64,000 nucleotides of DNA from Eublepharis macularius (taxonomy: Eukaryota; Chordata; Lepidosauria; Squamata; Eublepharidae): assembly GCF_028583425.1 (NCBI RefSeq), contig NC_072798.1, positions 11,100,501-11,164,500 of the forward strand, written 5' to 3'. The notes under the pieces were generated by a model. It saw only the letters and a list, made by a program, of their open reading frames with translations, had not been told where the DNA came from and did no database searches. A program made the position numbers and the translations under genes. Below, in pieces: positions 33,131 to 44,628 of the stretch. Position 1 is the stretch's first letter. Every line of letters starts with the position of its first letter.

Positions 33131-33539
33131 AATTTTACAAACACTTAGCAAGAACAGCTAAATTTCAGCTGAAACAAGAGAAAATACAAAAGCAGAAAAA
33201 CGCAGCTCTGGTTTCTTCTGAAATTGTGACAGTCTTTCATGACATCTTTACAGCCATAGAGGCTAGAACAGCGGTACTACATCTGTGCTTTGTGGAGAGC
33301 CACATTTACGATTACCACTAAAAGAGCCACATTTCCTTCCATCCTTGGAATGATGCCCGCACCTTTTCCATTCCTCCTGTGACAGCTGTTTCAAGGTGGG
33401 AACCACCTACCAACTACAGTTCCTGCCAGTCAAATACCTTGCCCACTTTTCAGGTGCCACATTGGGTACAGTTCTCAGAAGACCCACGAGTGGCATGTGA
33501 CCGAGCCTCTGAGTGCTTGAAACTTAAAGGGAAAGGTAG

Positions 33540-33835
33540 TCCCCTGTGCAAGCACTAAGTCATTACTGACCCGTGGGAGACAACACATCACAACATTTTC
33601 TTGGCAGACTTTTTGTTACAGGGTGGTTTGCCAGTGCCTTCCCCAGTCATCTACACTTTACTCACAGAAACTGGGAGCTCATTTTACCGACCTCGGAAGG
33701 ATGGAAGGCTGAGTCAACCTCGAGCTGGCTACTTGAACCCAGCTTCCGCCAGGATCAAACTCAGGTTGTGAGCAGAGCTTGGGCTGCAGTACTGCAGCTT
33801 ACCACTCTGCGCCACGGAGCTCTTGCTTGAAACTT
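33540..33835 (-). mobile_element. Sauria SINE
   Basis: The reverse complement reads 'GAGCTCCGTGGCGCAGAG', 'AGTACTGCAGCCCAAGC', 'CTTCCATCCTTCCGAGG', 'GACTGGGGAAGGCACTGGC' and 'GTCTGCCAAGAAAATG'. This is the diagnostic tRNA-derived, BovB-tailed Sauria SINE of squamates. Near full length. Confidence 0.9.
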
Positions 33836-33839
33836 GGGG

Positions 33840-35750
33840 GATTTTAAATGAAAACTCAGAAAATTGAATTTTGCACCCAAATCTACTTTTTGTGTCTTTT
33901 CTTCTCTTTTCTTCATTTGTAGTCCTGGATATATTTAAATGTGATGGCTGGGAATGTATTTCACTGCAAGCTGCGTTTTTGACCTCTTCTTTTGAAATGT
34001 TTTGGCAGTAGAATGCCAGCAGGGTATCAAATCAGCAATTACTGATTGCAATGATTTATTTATTTATTTTGCGTTTTCAAAAGCCTTTTACAATTGTCAT
34101 GGTATTTTTTATAACGAAGAAAGATATATATTTATATTGCATATTATTTGCTGTGATTCTTTAAGATCTGGGGGGGGTCTTCAAAAGTCTGCTTAAAACT
34201 AGGAATGATACCAACTCTCACATCTCTACATTCAAAGAAAATTTGGGAGCATGAATAATTTCTAGAAAAATTTTATGCTGTGATCCGTGATGCCTGCAAA
34301 CAGGCAGATAATCAGCCCCAGCGTTGATCAGATGAATTGCAGCTCAACCTAGGGGACATCTAATTTGTTACCATTTTTGTTTTTTAACGTGCAGGACTGA
34401 TGGCTGGATGAAGTGAGGAACTCTATCTAGAGCTCTGATTTGCACCCATTTCCAGCAAGAAATACATATATGGATGCATGCTTCCATATGCACATAGCCA
34501 CAACCTGGATTGGGCATCAATATTCAGAGTTCAGAGAAGGGACGTGTGCCAATGGAAGGGAAAATCTGCCCATGGAGTAGTGCTTTTAAAATAAAGGCTC
34601 TTTATTCCTCTTTATCCAATTCCTCCAGCAATCCATTGCTTTTTATCTTTCTAGTTATTTGGAACCTGTTTCAAATCAAATTCCATTTTGATCGAAAGAG
34701 AAATTTGAAGAGAGGAGGGGCAGGAAGGGAGGTCCTATAACATTTTAGAATTCCACTCTGCAGATGCTCAGAGGCAGGCAATGTCTTCCCAAATCTTCCT
34801 ATTCTATTGCTAGAGCACCACTTTGTGGTGTGTAATATAAAAAAACGAACAAACCTGCAAGCGCTGAAGTTACAAAAGAGCACATAGATCACTGTCCTGT
34901 AGTTTAACCATGAAAAGAAATTAAAGAGAAATTCTTCTTTTGAAAGGGAAAGGGAGAATAAGAGAAATCAGTGAATTTTGGAAAAAGGAATTCTGGAGCT
35001 ACTTACACTAGTGTAGAAACAAGCTTTTTTCAAAATGGAAAAGTAGCTTATTTCTTTAGCCTGGACGCCAGCCGTGGGACTTGAGTTTTGTTGTACAAAA
35101 ATTCAGATGTGTGTGTATGTGTGTGCATGCGCACGCGTGTGTGTTCTCTTCTGTTTTTTTGTGTTGCCAAATGTTGTTATAATGAGGCTGTATGTTTCAC
35201 TCATTTTTCAATTCTGATTAATTTTTGTTTCTGCTAAAGGATGTTGTAAAGGTCAGGATTTTAAAGGCCATCTAAAAAGAGGTTGCACACTGTGTAGTTT
35301 GACCACACCAGTCTCTACCCCGATCTTCTACAAACAGATTGAACCACAGTGGCCTTTTAGATGCAGTTCTTATATATAAGACATCAGGAGGGAAGGATAA
35401 AAAAGCAACCATTTTTATTCACTACCAGAGGTAGGAGAAATAAGAAGGTTCAATAATGAGACATAAAACTTTTTACAGATAACACACAGATTTTGCTGGG
35501 CACATTAATTTATAATACATCCGATGTTAACCCTAGAGCACACAGAATAGTTAACAGCCAAGCTTTTATTCTTGAGGTAAATATTGGCGTTCTATCACTT
35601 TCAGGACTCTCACAGCATACCTGTGAGCTCCTCTACAAAACTACAAAATTCATTGGCCAGTTTCCCTCAGAAAATGGGCCCTGAGGCAACTACAGTCTTT
35701 TCCTCAAGCTTTCACTTGCGCTTTCCCACAAGAGTCAGATTATGAGGCTT
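33840..35750. other. Repeat-poor stretch of 1.9 kb
   Basis: No gene or clear repeat. Low-complexity spots only: a TTTA run near 34057 and a TG/GC-alternating tract at 35105-35145 ('GTGTGCATGCGCACGCGTG'). Confidence 0.4.
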
Positions 35751-35751
35751 A

Positions 35752-35839
35752 CAGTGCAATCCTAAGTAGAGTTAAGCCAGTCTGAGCCCATTGAAATCAG
35801 TGGGCTTAGACTGGAGTAACTCTGCTTAGGATTGCACTG
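35752..35839. repeat. 88-bp palindrome (CAGTGCAATCCTAAG...)
   Basis: 'CAGTGCAATCCTAAGTAGAG' pairs with 'CTCTGCTTAGGATTGCACTG'. The centre 'GCCCATTGAAATCAGTGGGC' is itself symmetric. Partial copies: 19412-19470 and 21625-21695. Probably a very short MITE. Confidence 0.75.
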
Positions 35840-35948
35840 CACATCTCCTGAAACACATCCTTTCCTAACTAACACACTGGAAACACAAAACTTGTCTCCA
35901 CACATTCATTGGTTCAGCCTGCTTACATACAAAATGGACTCTGAGACA

Positions 35949-35950
<2 letters not shown>

Positions 35951-36015
<65 letters not shown>
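35951..36015. repeat. (CT)n microsatellite
   Basis: About 32 CT units with one interruption. A 95-codon frame that includes it encodes a Ser-Leu run and is not a gene. Confidence 0.95.
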
Positions 36016-36016
<1 letters not shown>

Positions 36017-36340
36017 GTGGGTTCAAACCCTACCTGGCATGAGCGAATCGCTTGCCTCGTGCCTACCAAACCTTATTATAGGCAGAAGCCAAAATGTTTC
36101 TCTTTATTCTGGTTTTTAATTGTAGTGTACAATCTTTTCCAACTGTTTTTATAGTCCACTTCCAGCCCTCAGGTTGTTTTAACAATACTAATATAGGGAG
36201 GGAGGTTGCTTAACATTGATAATTTTCTGGGGTTTTATGATGTTATTTTTGTTTTTGCTTCGTAAGCTGCCAAAATTGGTTTCTGGTGAGGCAAATGCAG
36301 TTGAAGAGACTGTTGCAATTGGAGAGACAGTTATTCTCTA

Positions 36341-36595
36341 ATAACAATAACATTCGATTTATATACCGCCCTTCAGGACAACTTAACGCCCACTCAGAGC
36401 GGTTTACAAAGTATGTCATTATTATCCCCACAACAACAATCACCCTGTGAGGTGGGTGGGGCTGAGAGAGCTCCGAGAGAGCTGTGACTGACCCAAGGTC
36501 CACTAGCTGGCTTCAAGTGGAAGAGTGAGGAATCAAACCCAGTTCTCCAGACTAGAATCCCACGCTCTTAACCACTACACCAAACTGGCTCTACT
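36341..36595 (-). mobile_element. tRNA-derived SINE (GTT-tailed)
   Basis: 'AACATTCGATTTATATACCG' to 'CTCTTAACCACTACACC', full length in reverse complement. Confidence 0.85.
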
Positions 36596-36599
36596 GGTA

Positions 36600-37018
36600 T
36601 CTTGTTCAAAGGTTTTGGGGGAGGCTAATCAGTTCCATTGAAAAAGTAACAAGTTATTAAATTCATACATGCCCAAATACAGCATTGCTGGGGCATAGAG
36701 AAGACCCCCTGTATTCCAAAGAATATTCCAAAAAATTTCATGCTTTTAGTTGCAAAAATGAAAAGGGATAAATCTTGGAAAATCCAACTTATATCTGCCA
36801 TCTATGCTTGGAACAACACGGGAAATTTTCGTCACTGACAAAGTAACTGCTCAAAGTAAAGCTGCACAAAGTCCCTATACAAGAAAAAAAGTGGATTTCT
36901 GATTTTTCATTCCTGGACCGTTCCTGTTGGCTGTTCCTGTGGGCAACAGAGGATAGGCCTTGAAACAATGGGTTAAACTACAGGACGGAAGGTGCCGGCT
37001 GGATATTAAGAAAATCCA
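36600..37018. other. Repeat-poor stretch
   Basis: No gene or repeat recognised before the CR1 fragment. Confidence 0.35.
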
Positions 37019-37362
37019 CATTAAGGCCGTTTCCACACACGTTGAATAATCCACTTTCAATACGCTTTAGTTATCCTTTAGAAGTGGATTTTTTGTTCCA
37101 CACATGGAAAATCAGTTACAAATGTTCACTAAAGCGTATTGAAAGTGGATTATTCAACGTGTGTGGAAACGGCCTAAGAGTAATTCAGCAGTGGAATCTG
37201 CTGCCTGGGGGTGTGGTGGGTTCCCCCTCATTGGCAATCTTCAAGGAGCAGCTGAACAAATCTTTGTCGGGGATGCTTTAGGCTGTTCCTGCATTGGGCA
37301 GGGGGTTGAACTAGATGGTCTGTAAGGCCTCTTCTAACTCTATGATTCTATGATTCTATAAC
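37000..37362 (+). mobile_element. CR1 LINE 3' end, split by the MITE
   Basis: After the MITE the sequence reads 'CAGCAGTGGAATCTGCTGCC', 'GGGGGTTGAACTAGATGGTC' and the terminal 'CTCTATGATTCTATGATTC', the hallmark CR1 3' end. Confidence 0.85.
37025..37174. mobile_element. 150-bp palindromic MITE inserted in a CR1
   Basis: 'GGCCGTTTCCACACACG' pairs with 'CGTGTGTGGAAACGGCC', and the arms pair onward through 'CCACTTTCAATACGCTTTAG'. TAA is duplicated (37022-37024 and 37175-37177), the 3-bp TWA target typical of PIF/Harbinger transposons. CR1 sequence on the left ('GGATATTAAGAAAATCCAC') continues on the right ('GAGTAATTCAGCAGTGG'). Confidence 0.85.
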
Positions 37363-37458
37363 TCAAATAAGAAATTTCATGCATTTCTGAGGGAAGGGAT
37401 CTTCTAATCTTCAAACAAGTTACATAAGATAATGTGTTCTGTGACATAAATAAAATGT

Positions 37459-37680
37459 GTGCGGAGAGTGCTGTCAAGTCATAGGGAACTTACACAACTC
37501 CTGGTGGGTTTTTCTGGCAAGAGCCTAACAGAGGTGGTTTGCCATTGCTTGCCTCTACTTCCCAGGTTTTCATTGGAGGTCACCCTCAATTACTAACCCA
37601 AGCCGATCCTGCTTAACTTCTGAGATCCGAGAAGATTGAGCTTGCCTGGGCTATCCAGGTCAAGGTGATATAAATTGGAG
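37459..37680 (-). mobile_element. 5S rRNA-derived SINE
   Basis: The plus strand starts 'GTGCTGTCAAGTCATAGGG' (BovB-like tail), then 'ACAGAGGTGGTTTGCCATTG', then the antisense 5S boxes ('GATCCTGCTTAACTTCTGAG'). Confidence 0.8.
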
Positions 37681-37699
37681 TTCCTGATACATTTTACTG

Positions 37700-38165
37700 A
37701 CTTGCTGGATTTTATTTATTAAAATATTTATACCTTGCCTTTCCACATGTCTCATGTGGCTTACACATTCAAATTTAAAACATACAATAAAACAAAAACC
37801 AAACTCGACTATTGCCTTTTAAAAATGCCTACATCCTATTAAAAGCCTGAGCTAATAAAACAAGCTTACAGTTAGTTCCTCCTAAAGACAAATAGAGATG
37901 ATGACTCACCTCTTCAGGGAACATGTTTGATAGGGTGGGAGCTGTGATGGAAAAACCATGGGCTCTGGCTGATGCCAGCAAGCTACCCTAAGCAAGGGAA
38001 CAGCTACTGGGTGGTAGCTCAAGGATTACAGTTGGCACATGGTGAAATATGGGAAGAGATGGCCCATTAGCTATGTGGGTCTCAGGCTATGAAGGGCTTT
38101 AAAGGTCATAGGTAGCCCCTTTAATTGTCCTTGGAAACAAACCAGCAGCCAGTTCTGCATCTCTC
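37700..38165 (-). mobile_element. L2-like LINE 3' end
   Basis: 'TTTATTAAAATATTTATACC' and 'GCCTTTCCACATGTCTC' form the antisense 3' end. 'CTATGAAGGGCTTTAAAGG' and 'AAACAAACCAGCAGCCAG' further along belong to the same LINE class as 23440-23727. Confidence 0.55.
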
Positions 38166-38170
38166 ACTGT

Positions 38171-38319
38171 GGCTGATTCCGCACACATTGGATAATGCAC
38201 TTTCAATGCACTTAATCAATTGTTTGAGGTGGATTTTTTGTTCCGCACCCAAAAATTCTGTTCCAAATGATCTATAAAGAGGATTGGAAGTGCATTATCC
38301 AACGTGTGTGGAATCACTC
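38171..38319. mobile_element. 149-bp palindromic MITE (same family as 30218 and 37025)
   Basis: 'GGCTGATTCCGCACACATTG' pairs with 'CAACGTGTGTGGAATCACTC', and 'GTGGATTTTTTGTTCCGCAC' matches the internal segment of 37025-37174. More diverged than its relatives. Confidence 0.75.
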
Positions 38320-40084
38320 TATATTGTAACAATCTGTATTTCCGTTGAGGTAATACGTCTTTTACGTATTGAAAAATGTTACAGAACTGCAGACCCGTGG
38401 ATAAACAGACAATGTTGTATTATCTAAGAGTTACCTGGACCACCTGGAGAAACCATCTTCCAAGCACGTTTGGCTAGGCGGTTTTAGCATGTAGAGGGAT
38501 AGTACAACATATGGTTTCTTCAAGACATTTGCATTAGGCAAAACTACAGGTCCACTCTTTAGTGCATACATGATTTCACCTCTCAGAGTGCACTCATTAT
38601 TTCTGGACATAGAGACCATACGTTATTGCGAGCTTTTTCCTTAATGACACCATTAGTATGCAGTTACCCGGAGACCTCCTTTGTTTTCTGGTGTGATAGT
38701 TTCTCTTTGTCAAGTGCAAGCCCATCAAAATTAAGGAGCAACATTTATTCATGTGATTTATTTATCAGATCTGTAATACATGCAATCAGAACAACTCAGA
38801 ATAGGTATCCATCTTTTAACAATGTATGTGAAGTTTGAAGTCCAGAATGAGGGCTAAGCTGAAACTCTTCACCTTTAAATTTTTATGCAGTTTTATCCTG
38901 CTTTTTTTTTCTTTTTACAAATTTCCCATTTTTTTGTTTTAATGGCATTTTTTCATCATTTTTTACATCACATGCCATGTTTGTTTCATTTCTGCACAGC
39001 GAAGGCAAAGAAAATATTAATGGCAGAATTTCTATAAAATTTGTTAATACACTCAGAGGAAAGGAGAAACAAGAAATCTGAATTTTCAGATCAAATCAGT
39101 TGTCCCAAAATTTTATATATTCACTTTCTAAAATATAGCCATTGATTCCTGTCTCTCTTTCTACACACACCTTTTTAAAAAAGGGTTTCTTGTTGTACAG
39201 AAATCAATGCACCCGTTTATTACTTCTTCCTGCCAATAGCAAGTCATATGATTAAATTTCATATAATGTTTAAGTTGGGTTTTGTCAGTATGAGGGGCAG
39301 TTCCAAGGGAATTCTTGTTGGAAGGAGGAACGTGTAGCAGCCCTGGAAGCGACCGTTCCCTGCCTTTATATAAGAATCCCCCAAACATGCCAGGAAGTGG
39401 TTGAAAAACCAGACTGGGCATATTACTTCCAATTCTGATTGGTTGCCGGTAGGAAAAGAGAAGACCTTGAGTAATGTATAGAAGACTAAGTGTCGGAATC
39501 TGAGAGATGAGTATGCCCTGAAGAATAACTCACTCTGCAGTCTACATAAAGTTTCATTTAGCTGATGTTAATAAGGACAGACCTTTCACCTTTTCAGTAA
39601 TTGGCTTAAAATAGGGAGTAGACGAAGCAAGTGGCCTCTTCCTGGAGTATAATTAATCTATGTCGCAATCCATGAGATGGGCCTTGGGTATTCTATGATG
39701 GACGTCCAGGAAGACCATATTATAATAATAGTAATCCATTGAAGAACTCAATTTCACCCCAGAGATGAAACCTCATATTAACAAAAGTATATTGACGACT
39801 GTAAAATGCAGTAATAAAATGTCTTCTTTCCTTTCTCCCCAAATGTGAACTGCGTGGGAGCGATATGCCTGCAAACTTTAGAGGGATTAATGATAATCAG
39901 ACATATTGAATGTAAATAGAGAAATCACAAATAGCAGAAATAAAAGCATAAACAATTTTATGCTCCTTCAGCCAACGTCTCCCAAACAACTGATACCAAA
40001 GGATCACATGACACAATTCAAGAGATCCATGAATAGCTCTCCTATAATGAATTTAGACCTGAAAATTGCTCATGGGGAGAAGAT
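38320..40084. other. Repeat-poor stretch of 1.8 kb, possible conserved non-coding block
   Basis: No gene or known repeat. 39480-39720 is repeat-free and carries 'TTTCATTTAGCTGATG' and 'GTATAATTAATCTATG'. Function unknown. Confidence 0.35.
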
Positions 40085-40087
40085 GTC

Positions 40088-40425
40088 ACTATTGCCAGGG
40101 AGTCGAGATGGGCACGAACCTGGAAAATTCTGAACCGTGCGGTTTGTGGTTTGTCGCGTTTCACGAACCACGAACTTTCGCAAACTTGCCCCGGTTTGCA
40201 AACTGGTTCATTTGGTTTGTGAAAAGGTCACTTCTGGGTCAGCAGAAGGTCTGCAGAAAGCCCACACACCCCCATTGCCTAGGAAACTGATTGATCAGTG
40301 CAGGCTGTCTGCAGTGATGAACCGAAATACAAACCAAACGAACCGAGCTAAAATTCATCACAGTTCATGAGAAATGAGCTCCCATGAACTACTGGTTTGC
40401 AAACCATGAACCAGCCCAGTAGTAA
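40088..40425. mobile_element. hAT-like element (GATGGGCACGAACCTGG), right end uncertain
   Basis: 'CGAGATGGGCACGAACC' followed by many inverted 'GGTTTGTGG/CCACGAACC' and 'GGTTTGCAAACTGG' words. Related to the element starting at 63395. No frame of interest. Confidence 0.5.
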
Positions 40426-40755
40426 GGAGGAGAAATAGAGATAGCTGCTGGCTATCTAACTACATAATAGAGAGAGTGCTCAGAGAGGAGAGAGGAGGAG
40501 GAGGATATTGCTCTATTTAGCCCAATTGGAGACAAGACAAGGAAGTGACACTTAACAAAGAAGAGAGGTGCTGTCCTTACTTTCCTATCTAACTGATCTC
40601 TGCTGCCCTCTGTATGAAAGGGTCTTCTTTTCTTCTTCCTTCTTGTATACCAGACATTGCTATTTCCAGGGGGATATACAGAAAAGATGTCACAGCACTG
40701 GAGACACTCTAGAAATTCCTCAAATCTTACAGTAAAAACCATTGGCATTCTAGCT
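40426..40755. other. Repeat-poor stretch
   Basis: No gene or known repeat. Short GGA/AGA-rich tract near 40480-40505. Confidence 0.3.
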
Positions 40756-40756
40756 G

Positions 40757-40862
40757 TATCTGAAAAAGTGAGATGTGGCTCATGAAAGCTCCTACCCTAC
40801 CACAAATTTTGTTAGTCTGATAGGTGCTACTGGACACTTGCTCTTTTCTACTGCGGTAAAAA
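40757..40862 (-). repeat. TAGTAGCACC repeat, diverged half copy
   Basis: 'GTGGCTCATGAAAGCTCC', 'TTTTGTTAGTCTGATAGG' and 'TGCTACTGGACACTTGCTC' on the plus strand are the reverse-complement arm. Confidence 0.6.
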
Positions 40863-40869
40863 CCATAGA

Positions 40870-41960
40870 GATTTGGGGAATTCCTAGATCATCCAGATGC
40901 CATGACAGCGTTTTCCATCCCCAATTTTTCTCCTGCGGCTCCATTAAGGAAGGGTGGGAGCCAGAGCACAGGGGCTGGAGCAGGCAACTTAATGACCTTA
41001 CCTTTGAAGCCTGCAGTTTCCCAAGAGAGAATAGACAGGAGCCAAAGAAATGTGGCTTCTAGACACATGCCAGCTAGTCATTTTTCCAGCGGCCCCTTGC
41101 ACTTTATTTCAAGCATGGTTACATTCTCCCCAGGGGGTATCACACATATTGCATATGAGTTGAAACCTCCACAGCCTGCCAAGCACATGTACCTAAATGC
41201 ACATTTTAAAAAGATCTCTGTTTAGGAATTTGCCTTACAATATACATGTGCATCTGTATTAATTTGAAGCATTCCTCTCCACTTGCAACCTTGAATTCTA
41301 ATAATGTTTGACAAGCCATGTGCTTCTTTTGTGTCACCATGTGCTTTGTGCTCTTTTCATAAAGATTTACTTGGTGGTGCAATTATTGCTTTTAAGTCTT
41401 AGCAAAAGCCTTTCAAAAAGGCTACTCTATTGCCAAAGCCATAGATTTTCGGCATTTCTGAGACATAACTACATCACCTGTTAATCTATCACTGAAACGG
41501 AGTGTGCTTTGCTCTCTTACTTCATTTCTCAGGAGAAAGCACATCCATTTACAACAGGAGGGAGGAAATCAGGCTTGAGATCTTAAGCACCTCTCCAATA
41601 TAAATCTAGGAGGAAATCTTATTTTGAATTGTCTTGGGGTCATTTTAATTGTGGGAACTCATTCTGTAGCAAGACAGCCCTGCAGAGTATGTCCCTTTTA
41701 TTAGATTGGTGGCTGTATTCTAGCTGAGCAAGCACAGCTAGGAAAGCATTTGAGGCCACCTAATCAATCACCTAATTCCATATTGTTTCACCCAAAGATG
41801 CAAAGGCAAGGTCTACCACCTCTGTTTAGTGGGCAGGACACAATGCTCCCAACCATGGCACCGCCTCAGTTTCAGTGAGTCACATGCATGTGGTTGCCTT
41901 ACACCATTGGTCAGCAGGATCAGTAATGTCTACTGCAGTTGGCAGTGGCTCTCCAGAGAT
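40870..41960. other. Repeat-poor stretch of 1.1 kb
   Basis: No gene or clear repeat. Confidence 0.35.
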
Positions 41961-41972
41961 TAGGGTGGAAAT

Positions 41973-42556
41973 GTGTGTGTGTTATGTGCCGTCAAGTCGT
42001 CTCCAATCTATGGTGACCTTATGAATGAAATACCTCCAAAACTTTCTATCTCTAACAGATCTACTCAGATCCTGAAAACTGGAGGACGTGGCTTCTTTTA
42101 TTGAGTCAAGCCATCTCATTTTAGGCTCTTTTCCTGCTGCCTTCCACTTTTCCTAGCATTATTGACTTTTCCAGAGAATCTTGTCTCCTCATGATGTGAC
42201 CAAAGTACAATAGCTTTAGTCTTGTCATTTTAGCTTTTAAGGAGAATTCCGGCTTGATTTGATCTCGTACCCACTTATGAGTCTTTTCGGCTGTCCGTGG
42301 TATCCGCAAAACTCTCTTCCAGCACCACATTTCAAATGAATCAATTTTTTTCCTGTCAGCTTTCTTTACCATACAACTTTTACATCCATACATGGCAAGG
42401 GGGAATACCATAGTTTGGATTATCTTGATCTTGGTCCCCAGAGGGACATCTTTATCTTTAAGGATCTTCTCTAACTCCCTCATAGCTACTCTTCCAAGTC
42501 TCAATCTTCTTCTGATTTCTTCATTGCAGTCTCCCTGTTGGTTGATGATTAAGACA
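41973..42556 (-). pseudogene. BovB (RTE) LINE 3' fragment with target-site duplication
   Basis: On the minus strand the frame reads RRRLRLGRVAMRELEKILKD, then MYGCKSCMVKKADRKKIDSF and PRTAEKTHKWVRDQIKPEF, the BovB C-terminal region downstream of the RT core. AGGGTGGAAAT is present exactly at 41962-41972 and 42557-42567: an 11-bp duplication that fixes both ends. The insertion is 584 bp and severely 5' truncated, with no RT motif. The long frame of 225 codons continues upstream into host DNA and is not a gene. Confidence 0.9.
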
Positions 42557-42567
42557 AGGGTGGAAAT

Positions 42568-42873
42568 ACACATTGCAAATTCCCTGGGGATGCTCAAGTG
42601 AACCTCATTTCTTGTGTTCCCCTTCCCACTTCCCATGTACTCGCTCGCACAGTCATACTTCCATTTGCTCCACGTGAGTACATTCTTGCGTTCAATATCA
42701 GTTCCTCCTTGACTACTAAAAAGTATCCCATTTATTGTGAGGCACCAGTGTTTTCCATTTTTCCCTTCTGATAACAATGTAGTTTGAAATTGATGCAAAC
42801 TGTCGCATTACATTTCTATAAAGAAATAGCTCTAGTTGTACCTTTCCTTGCTACCCCTGTAGATAATCTTTTT
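42568..42873. other. Repeat-poor stretch
   Basis: Nothing recognised. Confidence 0.3.
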
Positions 42874-43351
42874 TTTAAAAAAAAAATTATTAAAATTGAT
42901 TTTAACTTCTTATAAACCACAATAACATTAAAGATAAACAACAATAATATTAAAGTTAACAATAAAACCAGCTGTTGCAAGGTACAGTATTGACATTCCT
43001 ATGTTATATGTCTGTTGAGTCAATAACTCAGTTAGGTTATCTGCATGGATTCTTTCGATATTACATGAGATTGAAAGCTTTATTTTGTTGTTGATTGTTC
43101 AGGAGGATAAGATGTATCATGATGAATTAAATGATTGAATAAGTTGTTTGTGCATGTCATTTGTTGTTCTGCAAGGTCCAACTAAGGAGGTATAGAGTGT
43201 TCATAGATAAATTTTCATAACATTATGGTTTGGTACACTGGATTTTTTGGTTGTATGTCATTCTTGGCTATATGTTCAATGAAAGGGAGCCATTTTTCTG
43301 TAAAATCAACTGTTCTGGGGTATATTTCATCTTGAAGGAGGCCATTTATAG
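42874..43351 (-). pseudogene. L1 LINE 3' fragment
   Basis: On the minus strand from about 43330 the frame reads VDFTEKWLPFIEHIAK, resembling the L1 ORF2 C-terminus. The rest is AT-rich 3' UTR ending in an A/T run near 42872. 'GATAATCTTT' (42862) and 'GGTAATCTTT' (43351) may be the target-site duplication. Confidence 0.6.
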
Positions 43352-43649
43352 GTAATCTTTGACAAGGCTATTTTGAACTGCCAAAATCCCAGTTTCCCCC
43401 ACTTTCCTCATTCATTCACTGAAATGCAGACCTTGACACTTCCTCACACCGTAAAGAAATGCAAATTGGCAAGTCAAAGGAGCCTACAGTACTTGTTCTC
43501 ACAGCAAAAACAGAGCTGAATTGGCATTCTGCTCTCCAGACTCACTTGAAGATTCAATCACATAAAGGGAGCTCCCGTGAAAGTGGCATTCATGTGCACT
43601 GAGCAAAAACAGCCTGCCTGTGAATTGAGGACCACACATAAAATCCTAC

Positions 43650-43803
43650 ACTTGAGCATTCCAGATACTTAGTAACATGTATTTCCACTCATAGGTAGAG
43701 GTCTTTCACCTCCTACCTGGTCCATTTAACTGGAGATGCTGGGGGTTGAACCTAGGAACTTCTGTATGTAAACTAATGGCTCTTCCACTGAACCACAGCC
43801 TCT
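43650..43803 (-). mobile_element. tRNA-Ala-like SINE fragment
   Basis: 'GGTAGAGGTCTTTCACCTCC', 'GGGTTGAACCTAGGAAC' and 'CTCTTCCACTGAACCACAG'. Confidence 0.75.
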
Positions 43804-44019
43804 CCCCTATGCAACTATATGTTGGATAATAAACACGATGATTAAAAGGAAGCTCCATTTTCAGAGGCATCTACATGCCAGTTGCTAGGGAGAAACAACA
43901 AAGAGGATTTGTGGCTGTGCCTCCACTGGTTGCATTCTGGGATAGCTAGTGGGAACAAGATATTGGACTTAGATGACCGGTTTGATCCAGCAGGGATGCT
44001 CTTAAATTCTTCCAAAAAA

Positions 44020-44225
44020 TTCATATGTGTGTGTGTGAAGTGCTGTCAAGAAGCAGGCAATTTATGGCAACTCCATAGGGCTTCTGAGGAAAGAGGCAAA
44101 CAAGAGGCGGTTTGCCACTGCCTGTCTCTGTGTAGCAACCCTGGACTTCCCTGGTGGTCCCCCATCCGAGTACTAACCAGGGCTGAACCTACTTAGCTTC
44201 ATAGATCTGATGAAATCAGGCGATA
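44020..44225 (-). mobile_element. 5S rRNA-derived SINE
   Basis: A TG tail, then 'AAGTGCTGTCAAGAAGC', 'CCATCCGAGTACTAACCAGG' and 'CTACTTAGCTTCATAGATC' (antisense 5S boxes). Confidence 0.8.
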
Positions 44226-44625
44226 TAGGTATACAATACATGCCTGTCCAAGTCTGCCTTGAGAAAGTTTACAGCTGTAAATAGCTCATCATTGACTCTA
44301 GCTAATGCTCTCTGATTTAAAATCAGGTCCACACAGCCCGATTTGCTTTCCCCCACCTCTTCTCTGATAAAATTAACACGGAATGGCTTTCCAGGGTCTA
44401 GGCTATAACTGTAATGACAAAATTGACTTGTTATGACTTTGAGCCATTCGAGAGGGTAAACAATTTGGCAATCATTTCGCAGAAAGCTGGTTATTACTTC
44501 TTATGTATTAGAAGGACGCATTTCAAGGTGATGCACATCCTTCTGCATTGTTCTCCCTGACACTAGAAGTCCGATGGTGTTGTGTACGTTTCACAACCAC
44601 CTAAAGCAGGACTGCTACCTTTCAG
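44226..44625. other. Repeat-free stretch, possible conserved non-coding block
   Basis: Balanced, repeat-free sequence with ordered AT-rich words ('GATTTAAAATCAGG', 'GATAAAATTAACACGG', 'CTGTAATGACAAAATTGAC'). No coding frame. Confidence 0.35.
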
Positions 44626-44628
44626 TTA

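Noticed and set aside
35832..36119. 95-codon frame with a long Ser-Leu run
   Set aside because: It is translation of the (CT)n microsatellite.
42568..42798. N-terminal extension of the BovB frame
   Set aside because: The target duplication at 42557-42567 shows the BovB insertion ends there. The extension is host DNA read through by chance.
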